From Plenodomus lindquistii (Eukaryota; Ascomycota; Dothideomycetes; Pleosporales; Leptosphaeriaceae), in the NCBI GenBank assembly GCA_025504975.1, contig JANUWI010000002.1:1550001-1614000 (forward strand): a stretch of DNA of 64,000 bases, in the 5' to 3' direction. This document shows, in pieces, positions 32,201 through 42,677 of the stretch. The notes under the pieces are model-generated. The model did no database searches. It was given only the letters and a program-made list of their open reading frames with translations, and was not told the DNA's origin. Each line of letters starts with the position of its first letter. Position 1 is the stretch's first letter. The translations under genes were made by a program, and so were the position numbers.

Positions 32201-32267
32201 TGACGAGGGTTTCATGACCGATGAGGAATACGATATCCTCGACGTCAGCGACGAGGAGGGGATTTGA
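29210..32267 (+). CDS. NBR1: NBR1-type selective autophagy receptor (PB1, four ZZ fingers, FW domain)
   Basis: Predicted cargo receptor linking ubiquitinated or other cargo to Atg8. Exons 29210-29332 and 29448-32267 (115-bp intron, phase 0), 980 residues. Domains in order: PB1-like (about 12-95); ZZ zinc fingers at about 230-275, 322-367, 393-434 and 453-505, each with CxxC pairs and terminal His; FW/Nbr1 domain (about 622-742) with its four tryptophans in QNWTM, NAWPAG, SYWRL and LWCDI. A coiled, Arg/Gln-rich stretch follows (about 765-825), then 11 VAEP/VAES repeats. A candidate Atg8-interacting motif YDIL (969-972) sits in an acidic C-terminus, just where a receptor needs it. A 54-nt in-frame segment (29869-29922) may be an additional intron (see findings). 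If spliced, the product has 962 residues. Confidence 0.92.
31884..32015 (+). repeat. 12-bp coding minisatellite (VAEP/VAES repeats)
   Basis: Eleven tandem 12-base units of the type gtcgctgagccc lie in frame in the NBR1-type gene and encode Val-Ala-Glu-Pro or Val-Ala-Glu-Ser. Units differ mainly at the C/T of the Pro/Ser codon and at third positions. Confidence 0.9.
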
Positions 32268-33023
32268 AGCGTGGGTATTCATGAGGATAGCGCCTCCAGT
32301 GACAGAAGTTGGAGGATCCATGTGCTCTAATGGGGCTATGGATGGTAAGTTTGCTTCACTCCGTTGGTTCTGAGGGGTGTTCACGGGGTGTCAACTCTTG
32401 GTTCTGGTTCAACACTCCCTATTTACACGGCGCTGGCGCGTCTTCCCTTTTGAGCTCTCACACACCCAGACGGAAATTGGAAATTGTAACAGACGATCTC
32501 TCCTTATGATTTCCTGTCTCCTATAGGTTTTTACCCTTCGTAGTATATCACCTCTTTCCTAGGAACAGATTGTTTCTTGACGTAATGTGATGTGACTCAA
32601 TGCCGTGACACCTTGTCTAATGGTAGGCATGGTGCCATTGTATGGGTTCGGAAGTACTGGTTGTTTTGACCTGGACTTGTATGCTGTAAAGTCGATGTAT
32701 GCGTAACCGTGATGTGCCCCTCTCCTCGCAGGGTCCGACCTGCCCCCACTAAGAGCTGTCCCACAGCTTACGGCGCATAGCTCCCAGCTCGCAGCTCCAA
32801 CTCACAACTTAACACAACATACAAATCAACCCAGATACCCGCACGCCCTCTCCACGCCCTCTTCACACCTTACCAAAGCCATTCCATTCAATCCACCGCA
32901 CACGCCGACCCCTCACCTTCCCACCCACCCATCCTTACCACCTCACCTCACCTCATCTCCACCCTCGACTCCAACCCCAACCCCAACAACCACCTCTTCT
33001 GCCCTTCGCCCCTCCCCCCAACC
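32268..33023. other. Intergenic region
   Basis: 3' flank of the NBR1-type gene and promoter/leader of the parvulin gene. From about 32.78 to 33.02 kb the + strand is strongly C/A- and C/T-rich with almost no G, as in many fungal leaders. No gene is seen. Confidence 0.5.
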
Positions 33024-33582
33024 ATGCCGCCAAAAACCAAAGGAAAAGGAAAAGACGAATCTAAATCTGAAGGAGGAAGTAGTGGTGGTAGCAGTGGAGG
33101 TGGAGGAGGAAAAAGCAGCAGCAGCAGCAGCAGCAAACTCAAGCCCGCAACCGCCATCAACGTACGCCACATTCTCTGCACCAAACACAGCAAAAAAGAA
33201 GAAGCACTGGAAAAATTGAGGAATGGGGCGAAATTCGATGATGTTGCTAGGGAGATGAGTGAGGATAAGGCTAGGCAGGGTAAGTAGCTGTCAAGTTTTT
33301 TTTTTTTTTTTTTCATTATCGTTGTTAGAGACGTGCATTTTTTTTTTTTGCCTTGCGCTGGCTTTTCCCTCCTATTTCCACCCCTCCTCAGCCCCCCATC
33401 CCAACATTCTTAGCTCACAGTGTATAGGTGGCTCACTAGGATGGAAAACGCGAGGGAGTTTACTGCTGGAATTTGAGAAGGTGGCGTATGAGCTTGAGCC
33501 TAGTACGACGGGGAATCCGAAGTTGGGGGAGGTTAAGACGGGGGAGGGGTATCATGTTATCATGGTTGAGGGACGGCGGTAG
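33024..33582 (+). CDS. Parvulin-type peptidyl-prolyl isomerase (Par14/PIN4 homologue)
   Basis: Catalyses cis-trans isomerisation of peptidyl-prolyl bonds; human Par14 acts in ribosome biogenesis and chromatin. Exons 33024-33279 and 33428-33582 with a 148-bp phase-1 intron carrying two T-homopolymers, 136 residues in all. The N-terminus (1 to about 40) is a Lys/Gly/Ser-rich tail including a CAG-type poly-Ser run (33115-33134), comparable with the basic Gly-rich tail of Par14 and unlike the WW domain of Pin1. The rotamase domain shows VRHILC, the SEDKARQGGSLGW segment that spans the splice junction, and the GYHVIMVEGR end. The lack of a phosphate-binding basic loop suggests no phospho-Ser/Thr preference, as in Par14. 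Confidence 0.92.
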
Positions 33583-33881
33583 GGATGGTCGTGGTTGTGT
33601 GGGTGGGTGAGCGGGGGAGGATATGAATGGGTCGGAGGGCCTGTGAGTTTAGAGGTTTTGACGTAGGAGAATAGAATGAAAAAGGTGTGATTATCTGGTT
33701 TTGGTTTGGTATGGTGGAGTAGGGGTAGGGCTAGGCTAGGATACTCGGTACAACAAACAAACATGACTGACGAGATGGAGATGGATCAAAGTATCAAGAA
33801 ATTTACAAAGTACGCTCTCATCAGCCCTTCTATCCCCATCCTCACAGACCCAAAGTATCCTCCCCAACAAACATCCCTCCC

Positions 33882-35037
33882 CTATCCAAACCTCATAACC
33901 AATTCCCCAGGCTTATTCCCCACCACCCCTTCAATCTCCCCCAACACATCCTCCCCCAACCTCCTATACACGCCCAGCGCCCTCACACTCTGAAAAATCT
34001 GTTCCGGCCGACTAGCCCCCGTAATCGCACTCGTCACATTCCTATTACTCAACACCCACGCCATACTCAACGTCGCAACATCCGTACCCAACCTCTCCGC
34101 AATCCCCATCAATTTTCCAATCTTCTCTTGCTGCGCGTTCCAAGCGGGCGATCCTATACTGTTAACAAGACCCTGGATAGACGGATCCGAGGAAGTGCGA
34201 AGGCGCGAATCCTCCGGTACACCATGTACATATTTGCCCGTTAGCAGACCGCCCTGTAGCGGTGAGAAAATCGTCAATCCCAACCCGCGTCGTTCATACA
34301 ACCCCGCGTTCTTGAATTCCTCGTCGACTTTGTCGCGGCGGAAGAGATTGTAGCCGGGTTGTTCGACCATGGGGCCGATTAGGCCGAGACGGTCGGCTAT
34401 GCCCCATGCTTCTTCGATTTCGGAAGCTAGCCATTCGGATGTGCCCCAGTAGAGGGTTTTTCCCGTGTCGATGAGGTGGTTGAAGGCGCGGACTGTTTCT
34501 TCGATGGGGGTGTGGCGGTCGGGACGGTGGGCGTAGAGAATGTCGACGTAGGAGAGTTGGAGGCGGGTGAGGGAGGCGGAGGTGGCTTCGATGAGGTGTT
34601 TGCGGGAGAGGCCGAGGTTGTTGATTTTGTTGCGGGGTGAGGGGAGGGCTGAGTTGTGGGTTCCCCAGTAGATCTGGAGTGGGATGTTAGTGTTTAGTTT
34701 GGTTTGGTGGAGGGGCGTTAGGCTTGGGGATGGAAGTGGAGTTTGTTACTTTTGTAGATACGACAATGTCGTTTCTGTTCCACCCGAAATGCTTGATTGC
34801 TCTGCCCATGACCTTTTCGGATTCTCCGCCTGCATAGCCCTCGGCGCAGTCGAAGAAGTTGATGCCAGTGTCGAAGGCGGCTTTTAGACATGCAAAGGTC
34901 TTTTCGTCGCCGACGTGGCCGCCGTAGGTCAGCCAGCCGCCGAGGGAAATGGCTGAGATTTGGAGACCCGATTTACCCATGAAACGGTACTCCATTTCTG
35001 GGAGATCTTTGGGGACTTGGACTTCTGAATCGGACAT
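33882..35037 (-). CDS. Aldo/keto reductase (AKR6-like, voltage-gated K+ channel beta-subunit type)
   Basis: NADPH-dependent oxidoreductase with a TIM-barrel fold. Exons 35037-34750 and 34673-33882 are joined across a 76-bp phase-0 intron with a CACTAAC branch point, giving 359 residues. The catalytic tetrad is complete: D63, Y68, K96 (last codon of exon 1) and H145 in the YAHRP segment. The barrel strands and the SEWLAS, EQPGYNLF and FSPLQGGLLTGKY segments match the AKR6/Kv-beta branch, which in fungi consists of soluble reductases rather than channel partners. No signal peptide is present. Exon 2 has no ATG until 34370, so a naive single-exon call would miss 100 codons of the barrel. The substrate is not predictable. 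Confidence 0.92.
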
Positions 35038-35536
35038 TATGAATATGGTATTGTGCAGTGCTTTGGTCGAATTGTGAGAGAAGAAAGTCGATAAGGGATA
35101 TGGGGAATGCAAGCAGTATTATAGCACGTCACAAATCACACCCTGGACGAACTCATTAGCCGTGATGACATGTTGACAAGCTTCATGTGGTATTGGTGGT
35201 GTTGCAGCTCCCCGCCAGTGAACCCCCGTTGGCGGGGTATCTTACAGCGAAAGGCCCCACTTTTGAGGAAGAGGTGTTTATGAAAGTAACCTGAATTGGT
35301 AGGATATCCTGGAAGCTTTACAATGAAGACGCGAGTGGCTTGCATGACCAAGGCGGGAGGATTCAGAGTTTAGGCGGTGGTAGCGGGAATGTAAGATCGG
35401 ATTTAAGAGTACTGTGTATGAGATTGATGGGAGATCTAAGATGTGATGGAAGTCTGGCCAATGATGCAGTAGTAGCTGCATAGTGCAGACATATGATCAT
35501 CAAGACCACAAATCCTAGTGCAAGGTTCCAATAGGC
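35038..35536. other. Intergenic region
   Basis: Promoter of the aldo/keto reductase gene and 3' flank of the polyprenol reductase gene. No gene is seen. Confidence 0.5.
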
Positions 35537-36445
35537 TTACCAGATGAACGGCACCATCCTCTTCCGTGGACCTACCTTTTCCGCGCCAAACTTGTTCATG
35601 TACCATTGCTTAGTGCCAACGGCAGTTACGCCGAGGTTTGTCGCAACGAAGACTGTTCCACATAGCAGTGTCCAATTCACCATGCTGTGCGGTGGAGCTG
35701 CAATTACTGACAACAGCGCGTAGATGGCTACTTCGCAACTGTAGTGTGGGCAGAGCAGGTTGGAGAATAGTGGATGGGACGGCACCTGGTAGCCTTTTCC
35801 CTCGGTACGAATACGGTAGAGATAGGCGTGATACGAGTGCTGGAGCACATGGGCTGTGAGGACTGCTGGAACGAGGATCCAGTCACGCTGACGGCTGCCA
35901 GGTCCTTCAATCCAAACGGCAACGTTGATGGACAGGTAGAAGCCGAGTCCTAGAAGCCAGTGCGCGAACCACATGGTGCTCTTGCTCGACGAGGTGAAGG
36001 TATACGACTCGAGCATGCGGCGAACGCCTTGCAGCAGCATGAGCGCCCACACAATGTGCTGCGAATTGGCAGGGTCCCAGAGTCGTAGCTTCAGCCCCCA
36101 GAAGAGTGAGCATGCCACTGAGAGGACGTAAAAGTGGGTAAAGTAGTTGTGGGGGACCTGGAGGGTTGCAGCATAGTCGAGCACGTGGAGGACGAGGGAG
36201 CTGGCAGGGGCGGTGTGTGGCTCCTTCCTGTCCTTGTCACTGGTGGTGGTGGTGGTGGTGGCACGTGAGCCATAGGCCAGAAAGCGAGTGCGCAAGGCAG
36301 GAACGGCCTGTATGACGAGAATCTAATAAGCAGGGGCGGTCAGTGGGTGGCAGCAAGAGGGCGAACGGTGTCGCGATACAAGAAGTGAGGCAGCAAGGTA
36401 GAAGGCGCGCAGGAGGACCAGGCCGTCCGTTCTGGCGAGATGCAT
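35537..36445 (-). CDS. DFG10: Polyprenol (polyprenal) reductase, steroid 5-alpha-reductase family
   Basis: ER membrane enzyme of dolichol synthesis, related to yeast Dfg10 and human SRD5A3; dolichol phosphate carries glycans for N-glycosylation. Exon 1 is only 66 bp (36445-36380), followed by a 57-bp intron (GTATCG...CACTGACC...TTAG) and exon 2 (36322-35537), giving 283 residues. Exon 1 supplies the start of the first membrane span (LVLLRAFYLAASLL), which continues as ILVIQAVPALRTRFLAYG in exon 2; this match supports the model. About six hydrophobic spans follow. The C-terminal steroid-dehydrogenase block is intact, ending TKQWYMNKFG and RKRMVPFIW, where family members bind NADPH. A poly-Thr run from a GGT repeat (36238-36262) is an expansion in a loop after the first span. 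Confidence 0.88.
36238..36262 (-). repeat. Trinucleotide repeat (GGT/ACC) in the DFG10 coding sequence
   Basis: Seven consecutive ggt triplets on the + strand encode a short poly-Thr run on the minus strand. A second, imperfect TGG/TGA-type run lies upstream of the gene at about 36.45-36.49 kb. Confidence 0.7.
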
Positions 36446-37408
36446 GGGGTGTGGTGGTGTTGGTGGTGATGATGATGGTGGTGGTGGTGTTATCGCTGCT
36501 GCCTGGTAGTGCTGACGGGCAGCATTGATTACAATGTAATGTGTGATGCGGGAGAGGGCAAGAGCAAGGGCAAGGGCACGGGCGGGCCTTCGGGTGAGGT
36601 GACGGAGAGGTAACAATGACGATGGGCGGATGGCTGGCTGACGGCTGATTGACTGTGGGCACTGGGGACATGGATGGGACGCTGCAACGCGTTAGGTGGC
36701 GGCCAAATTAGCCCAGCCATGGCCCCTCTAGCGCACACAGGCCAAACCTTGGATGCGCTGTTTCTGGGTGGAGCAGCCGGCCATGGCATCCACCGTCTGC
36801 CTGCACTTGGACGACAAAGCAGCTGGTGACCAAGGCCGGTATGGCTATGTGCGTGTATTGTATGCGTCTTCTGGCGTGGGCGTGCCAGACACGGACATGG
36901 CAATGTGTGCCAGCCACGCAACGCCAGACGTCACCGATCCAGCCACTCACTCTGCCCCCGACATGCTCGCTCGACACTGTGCAGTCGGCGGCCATGAGTA
37001 AGTCGTCTAGTGCACGGCGCAGGGTTGTGCTCAGGAGAGAACGGGGCCCCCAAGCCCTGGTTGCGGGTTGCTGAGTGGTGGACCGCCGCGCTGCCTGCGT
37101 GCAAGCCTCTCAGCGTCTCCTCGTTCCCCGTGTGCCCGTATCGCGCCGCCTGCCTCTTGCTTGCACTTGCACCTGCACCCACAACACTGCCCTCACGCCT
37201 CCCCCCCGCGACGTGCTGCTGCTGTCTTGTCGCTGCCCGCCTGTCGCGCCTGCCACACTGCCCCACGCCCCTATAAGCGACGGCCAATCCCGGCAGCGCT
37301 GGTAAGCGCCTTGTTCTTGCCGCCTGCGTTCCCACCGTCGCCGTCCCTTGCTCTGCAAGCCAGCATGAGGCAGGAACTCCCGTGTCCTGTCCCTTGTATG
37401 CGTCGAAT
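36446..37408. other. Divergent intergenic region
   Basis: Shared upstream region of DFG10 and the Hos4-like gene. It opens with an imperfect TGG/TGA repeat (about 36450-36491) and has C-rich tracts near 37.19-37.21 kb. Open frames here are long because stops are scarce in GC-rich DNA, but none shows a known domain. Confidence 0.5.
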
Positions 37409-40400
37409 ATGACCAGCAATGGAGATCCGGTCCTGAACCCATCCTCGCTCCCCACCCTCGAGCCCACCACGGCCAGCACCACCGCCGCTGCCACTCCCCA
37501 CAGCCCACGGCCAGCGCCCCCGACTCGAACAGCTACCCCTCCGCCCACAACAACAAAGGACACGCCCCACCCACCGCTGCCCAACGGCCTCGAGGGCAAC
37601 GATGAAGACGCAGAGGGCGAGTCCGAGGCCGAGACGGTCGTGCTGTCGCGAGACGAGCGGTCGCCCGAGAAGAAGGTGATCAAGACGGAGCGCATCGACG
37701 ACGACGACGCATCGCGCCTCGGCGCCATCAAAGAAGAGTCGCGCGCTCTTTCACCCTCGCGCAATGGCCAGCGCCGCTCCAGCACCAGCACCAGCACCGA
37801 TGCTGCAAAGACAAACGGCGCCAATCCCACCTCGCCGCGCAGCCGCACTGCGTCGCGACACACCAAGGACACCAGTCCCACCGAGTCAGCCAGATCGCCT
37901 GTCCGGTCGGCTCTTTCTCCCACGCAGACGGTCACGCGCGGCCGCAGTGCATCCACTGTCGAGAACCGCAAGCGCAAACTGCGAGACGAATCCTATCCCA
38001 AGTCCATTGAGCCAGCGCGACAAAAGGCCAAGACAGAGCTTCTGAAAGATCCGCGCCTGCCCAATTCCCCTGCCACCCCTGGCTTTGGCCGTGCACACAA
38101 ACGCTCGCAGTCCACACAGTCCACCGTGACTGGTTTTACGGGCCGTAAGCGACGAGACGTCACAGCCCTGGCAGTGTCTACCACCGAACCCGAGCGTTGG
38201 TCTGGCTCGAGCTCGGAGCACTCCATGTCACCGCAGGCCGCTGTCGCACCACATCTCCAGCAGGCGCGTGTGAAACGCTCCACGCATCGTGCCGTGACCT
38301 CGCCCGCGCGCACCATGGCCCACCGCAAGACTGATCGATTCGGCGCGACGCGACTTGCTCGAGAAAGTGAAAAGGGCGACTTGGAGGCGGTCAAGGAAGC
38401 GTTTGAAGAAGCTGCCGATGAGCTGAACCAGGCCGACTACGCGGGAATCGTCCCGCTGCAGAAGGCATCGCTGAATGGATGGGCCGAGGTAGTCGAGTTC
38501 CTCATCAGTAAAGGATGTCGTACGGATTGCGAGAGCCACGATCGTGATACACCACTCATCGATGCTGTGGAAAACTCACACCTGGAAGTTGTCAAACTAC
38601 TGCTTAACCAAGGGCATGTCAATCCACACCACCAGAACAAGAAAGGACAGCGCGCGATTGACGTACTGGATCGCGAAGACGATGACGCCGAAGAAATTGA
38701 GAGGGTGCTGCGCGAAGCAATGAAGAAGCAGGTCGATTCTTCCAGCACCAAGGACCACGAGCGTTCGCAGAAGCAATCGAAATCCGCGTCCCGGCTGCTT
38801 TACAACGAGTTCAACGTGGAAACGTTGATTGAAAAAGCAGGCGATGGCGATATTTTGGCTGTCGGAGAGCTGCTCAACAGCAACATCAAACCAAACATTA
38901 CCTGCGGCGTTGCTGCAGCGAGAGGCGGACACTACGACATACTCAGTATCCTACTGGCCAGTGGTCTCAAGGCAGACCCAGATCCGTCGAAGCACCCGGA
39001 GACGCCAATGACGGCAGCCATCGGCCGCGGACACATCGAGATCATCAAGCTACTTCTGGAGCAGGACAGCTTCGATCCCACGCGGCGAAACAAAGAGGGC
39101 AAGACGTACTACGAGATTTCTGAAGAGCGAACAGGTCCAAAATGGGAGCATGAACGAGATATTTTGAAGCGCGCGTACGATGAGCATAGAGGTCTGCACC
39201 GAAGTCCGCGACGAGTCAAGAAGGAAGCACCCAACCCAGTGCGCATGAAGAGAAAGTCTTCGCCCCGAAGAGAACGCTCATCCTCACCTCGGCCTGAACC
39301 GAAACGCGCGCATCTGACAAAATCAGCAACTGCACCTGGCCCACCACAGAAACCGCGGCGGCTGATGTCTGGGAAAGAGAAGGCGAACCGCGAAGGCCAA
39401 AGGAAGAAGCGCGTGGTGGATGAGGACACGTCAGAAGAAGAGAGCGAGGAAGATGTGCGGCCGCCGACACGAAAAGTCAATCCACGGTCATATAGCGAGG
39501 GCGAGGAAGCGAAACCGGCCAGGAAAGCGCTCAAAGTTCGCTCCGATGATAATGAGACGAAACGCATGGACCGTGTTCGCTCTGATGAAAGTGACGAGGA
39601 CCGTGGTACTAAACAAGCAGCTAAGATTCGCACAAAGCCCGTTAAACCGCATAGCGCCAAGCCCACTCCTGAGATCGATTCTCCCGACGAACGCAAACTT
39701 GTCAAGACGAAAATCAAGTACAAAACTATGGAGGACAAGGTACGGAAGCGCAAGCTTTCAGACGCATCGACCGATAATGCTAGCCTCAAGAAGACGCCTA
39801 CTGCTTCAGCCAAATCCACGCCTGCTCCACCAGAGCGGACAGCGACGCCAGAAGTAGAACGCGTCAGGCGACTGGAAGACCAGCGACTTCAAGCTGAAGC
39901 GAAGCGCAAAGCTGCCGAAGTAGCTGCTGAAGCTGAAGCACGCAAGCAGGAGGAAGAAGAAGCTGCACGCAAGGCCGCAGAGGAGGAAGCCAGGAAGAAC
40001 GCTGAAGCCGCGGCGGAAGCGAAACGGCAAGCAGAAGAAGCAGAAGCAGAAGCAAAGCGCAAACGCGAAGCCGATGAGGCCAAGCGCAAAGCCGAGGAAG
40101 AACTGCAACGGCAGCAACAACTTGCCGCTCGATGGGATCGTGTCTCGAGGCTTCCCAAAGCATTACGGCGAGCCTGCGAACTCGGCAACGACAGACCGCT
40201 CCACTTCTCCGGAGAAGAACTCGGCGTCTCCGCAGTCTTCCTCCCCCTCTTCTACGCAACCGCGCACGACCTACACGACTCTCGCGCCCTCCCCGACAAG
40301 ACCTACATCTGCTCCTTCCAGCTCGTCGGCATCCTCGGCCTCCCAGAACTCGATCTCGCAAACCTCGAATCGCCGTACTGCGACTGGTCCCGCATTCCCG

Positions 40401-40819
40401 TCACCCGCAAGCAGCGCGACTCCCTCCTGCGCCAATACGACGTCGCACTCCTTGCCCAAGACTTCCGCTTCCCCATGGAAGGCACACCCGACTTTGACTA
40501 CGCCAAGATCCAGGACAGCATCAAAGAAGCCAAGCAGCAGTTCTCCGCCATGGAGGGGCTGTACTGGATTGAAGAATCGCTGCTGTACCCCGAGGCAGAG
40601 AAGGTTGAAGCACTTCGGCCGTTGCTAGAGGACATGCGGCACGAGTGTAAACGGAGACGGATATACCTGGCCGACGGCATAGAGGGCAAGATTGAGAAAC
40701 CTCAGAAGCCGAGGAAGAGTTTCATGGACATTGTACTTGCGCAGAATGGGGGCGCGAATGGGAATAAGAATAGCATGGCTGTGCAGCCTGCGGCCGCTAC
40801 GGTGAATGGAGATGGATGA
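37409..40819 (+). CDS. Ankyrin-repeat Set3 complex subunit (Hos4-like)
   Basis: Probable subunit of the Set3-type histone deacetylase complex, like yeast Hos4. Single exon, 1136 residues from the ATG at 37409; the frame is open a little further upstream but without an ATG. A disordered Ser/Pro/Arg-rich N-terminus (1 to about 305) leads to ankyrin repeats in two blocks (about 310-445 and 468-575), with typical TPLIDAVENSHLEVVKLLL-type units. A basic, phospho-acceptor-rich middle follows, then a long Ala/Glu/Lys/Arg coiled coil (about 810-907). The conserved globular end starts near RVSRLPKALRRACELGNDRP and continues with CSFQLVGILGLPELDL. The ankyrin plus C-terminal combination matches fungal Hos4-type proteins; direct histone contact is not shown by the sequence. 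Confidence 0.8.
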   Translation: MTSNGDPVLNPSSLPTLEPTTASTTAAATPHSPRPAPPTRTATPPPTTTKDTPHPPLPNGLEGNDEDAEGESEAETVVLSRDERSPEKKVIKTERIDDDDASRLGAIKEESRALSPSRNGQRRSSTSTSTDAAKTNGANPTSPRSRTASRHTKDTSPTESARSPVRSALSPTQTVTRGRSASTVENRKRKLRDESYPKSIEPARQKAKTELLKDPRLPNSPATPGFGRAHKRSQSTQSTVTGFTGRKRRDVTALAVSTTEPERWSGSSSEHSMSPQAAVAPHLQQARVKRSTHRAVTSPARTMAHRKTDRFGATRLARESEKGDLEAVKEAFEEAADELNQADYAGIVPLQKASLNGWAEVVEFLISKGCRTDCESHDRDTPLIDAVENSHLEVVKLLLNQGHVNPHHQNKKGQRAIDVLDREDDDAEEIERVLREAMKKQVDSSSTKDHERSQKQSKSASRLLYNEFNVETLIEKAGDGDILAVGELLNSNIKPNITCGVAAARGGHYDILSILLASGLKADPDPSKHPETPMTAAIGRGHIEIIKLLLEQDSFDPTRRNKEGKTYYEISEERTGPKWEHERDILKRAYDEHRGLHRSPRRVKKEAPNPVRMKRKSSPRRERSSSPRPEPKRAHLTKSATAPGPPQKPRRLMSGKEKANREGQRKKRVVDEDTSEEESEEDVRPPTRKVNPRSYSEGEEAKPARKALKVRSDDNETKRMDRVRSDESDEDRGTKQAAKIRTKPVKPHSAKPTPEIDSPDERKLVKTKIKYKTMEDKVRKRKLSDASTDNASLKKTPTASAKSTPAPPERTATPEVERVRRLEDQRLQAEAKRKAAEVAAEAEARKQEEEEAARKAAEEEARKNAEAAAEAKRQAEEAEAEAKRKREADEAKRKAEEELQRQQQLAARWDRVSRLPKALRRACELGNDRPLHFSGEELGVSAVFLPLFYATAHDLHDSRALPDKTYICSFQLVGILGLPELDLANLESPYCDWSRIPVTRKQRDSLLRQYDVALLAQDFRFPMEGTPDFDYAKIQDSIKEAKQQFSAMEGLYWIEESLLYPEAEKVEALRPLLEDMRHECKRRRIYLADGIEGKIEKPQKPRKSFMDIVLAQNGGANGNKNSMAVQPAAATVNGDG

Positions 40820-42677
40820 AGAGGCGTTGCGGAGCTCATGTTTGTTTATTGAATCGGATTGTAATGGACACATGGATGTATAGCAACTTGTGCTGCGTAC
40901 GGTCGGTGGATTGACGCCACGCCACGCCGTGCCTGGGACAGACGTGGATGTACGAGGGCACTAGTGAGGAATGGGTATGATGATGTATGTACGCAACGCA
41001 TGTAGCGTACTGGGCAAACGCGTAGTTATGTTGCAAAGACGCAAAGAGGCAAAGCCCCCAGTCTCAGCCAGCCCCCAAGGGTGCATGCAAGTCCAATCAC
41101 CAAGTGCAAACTGCTACTATCTCATCACGTTATGAATGTGCACGCTTTGTCAGTTGGAAGAGTTAATACAGCTCGCTCCGCGCTTAATTAATCCTCATGT
41201 GGCGATGTGCCGCTTTTGCTATATACACTATATCTTACTTGTCTACTACTCTACTATTAGCAGATGCTTAGAATAAGCGGCTTATATGGTACTTGGAAGG
41301 TGCATTCGGTACCGCTCTCAAGCCCAGTGTGTGTTCTGGATTAGATGTGCTGTGTCTACTATTTGTTGCTGTATATTCATGCATTGTTGAAGATATACCA
41401 ATGACATGGTAGGGAGGTGTTTTGTCTAAAGAAGGGAGTGTGTAGTGCGCGTTTAGTTACACAGGACATGTACCTACTTGGATATAAGTGTTCTGTAAAT
41501 GTATCTACTGTATGCATAATGGAACACGTGCGCATTGTATAATTCGGCACATAAAGCGCACATGTTTGCGCTGGGAAGGGATGGAAAGGAGGTAGGTGAC
41601 TCAAATTGCATATACGCAAACATCTTGATATACATGGTGTGGTATATACAGTCTCACTACATAATGCATCTTCGTCCCAAGCTAAACCCCTTCTCAAAGG
41701 TAGCTTCGCCTTTCTTACGCTGTGCTCTGCGTACATTCTTCTTGTTTAACGCTTTGGAGATTGCATGTCTGGTTTGGGACGACAGTTAACATGTCGGGCT
41801 TGAGGTGTTGCGTGGCCTGCTTATGCATGACATGACTGTGTTGAGATCATTGGTGAACGGCGTCTGAAGGAGGTGGATTGCTCGAGGGAAATCTTCTCGA
41901 TTTAGTATACCTGGTGCATAGAACAGCTAATTAGGTATGCTGTAGACAAATCTCGTAGACCGCTGGGGTGTAGCTTGAATCTAGGTATGTTTTGGATGGT
42001 TTGTTTAAAGATATCAAAGCCAGCTTTGTTATAATTAATAGTTTTCACAGTGTAGGCTTGTACAAGAGGTAAGTAAGTTGTGTGTAGTTTTGTGCATTGG
42101 TGTTTGTTAAAAGAAATCATCTTCTGCTAGTAGGCAGGCGTCTAGTGTTTTACTCATTGTATCTTGAGACTCGCAAAAAAGACAAAAAGATAGTGATGAC
42201 CTAACCAGGGGTCGCTGAAAGTACTGTTAGCGGGATTCGACCGCCAGCAGGGTGAGTTTAACTTACAACCTGGAATCTCTTGATGCCAATTTGTGAATCG
42301 TAGTCAAGCGCCTTGCCATTGGGCCATTAGGCCAGTGAGTTATTGTGTTGTTGTGGGAGAATTGGTGATAATGGAAAATATAATGTGCAAATTTCACTTC
42401 AAAGCTTTGCTAGCGCCGCGGGGTACGACGACAACGACAGCCTGCCCCTCCAAACCAACCTCAGGATCCCCTCTCGAAACACCCAGGCCAGGCAGCAAGA
42501 GTAGCACAGCCTGCATGATGTTTGATATTGCGCGATACTTTGACCAGTCTTGCATGCCACGTCACAGCCACTATTGTGATGCTCCAACCTGACTTAACGG
42601 CGGTTATTCATTCTGTGTAAAGCCCCATGTGCATTCCCCTCAAGACTCCATCATCTGCTTCGACAAAAGCATCCACC
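40820..42677. other. Intergenic region, partly AT-rich
   Basis: No protein gene is supported in 1.86 kb. It becomes AT-rich from about 41.15 kb. A tRNA-like relic lies at about 42225-42335. The last 100 bp hold the promoter of the Nudix gene. Confidence 0.5.
42225..42335 (-). pseudogene. tRNA-like relic (tRNA-Arg-like D and anticodon arms, damaged 3' half)
   Basis: On the minus strand an A-box-like TGGCCCAATGGC (42326-42315) is followed by CTTGACTACGA, a good anticodon arm with ACG (Arg) in the loop. About 13 extra bases, possibly an intron, precede the matching stem TCAAG. A B-box-like GGTCGAATCC (42242-42233) lacks one T of the consensus and lies too far downstream, and the acceptor strands do not pair. 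I read it as a degenerate or chimeric tRNA, not a working gene. Confidence 0.35.

Noticed and set aside
36237..36671. 144-codon minus-strand frame ending in poly-His
   Set aside because: It runs through the DFG10 first exon, intron and a GGT repeat in another frame; the length comes from low stop density in repeat-rich DNA.
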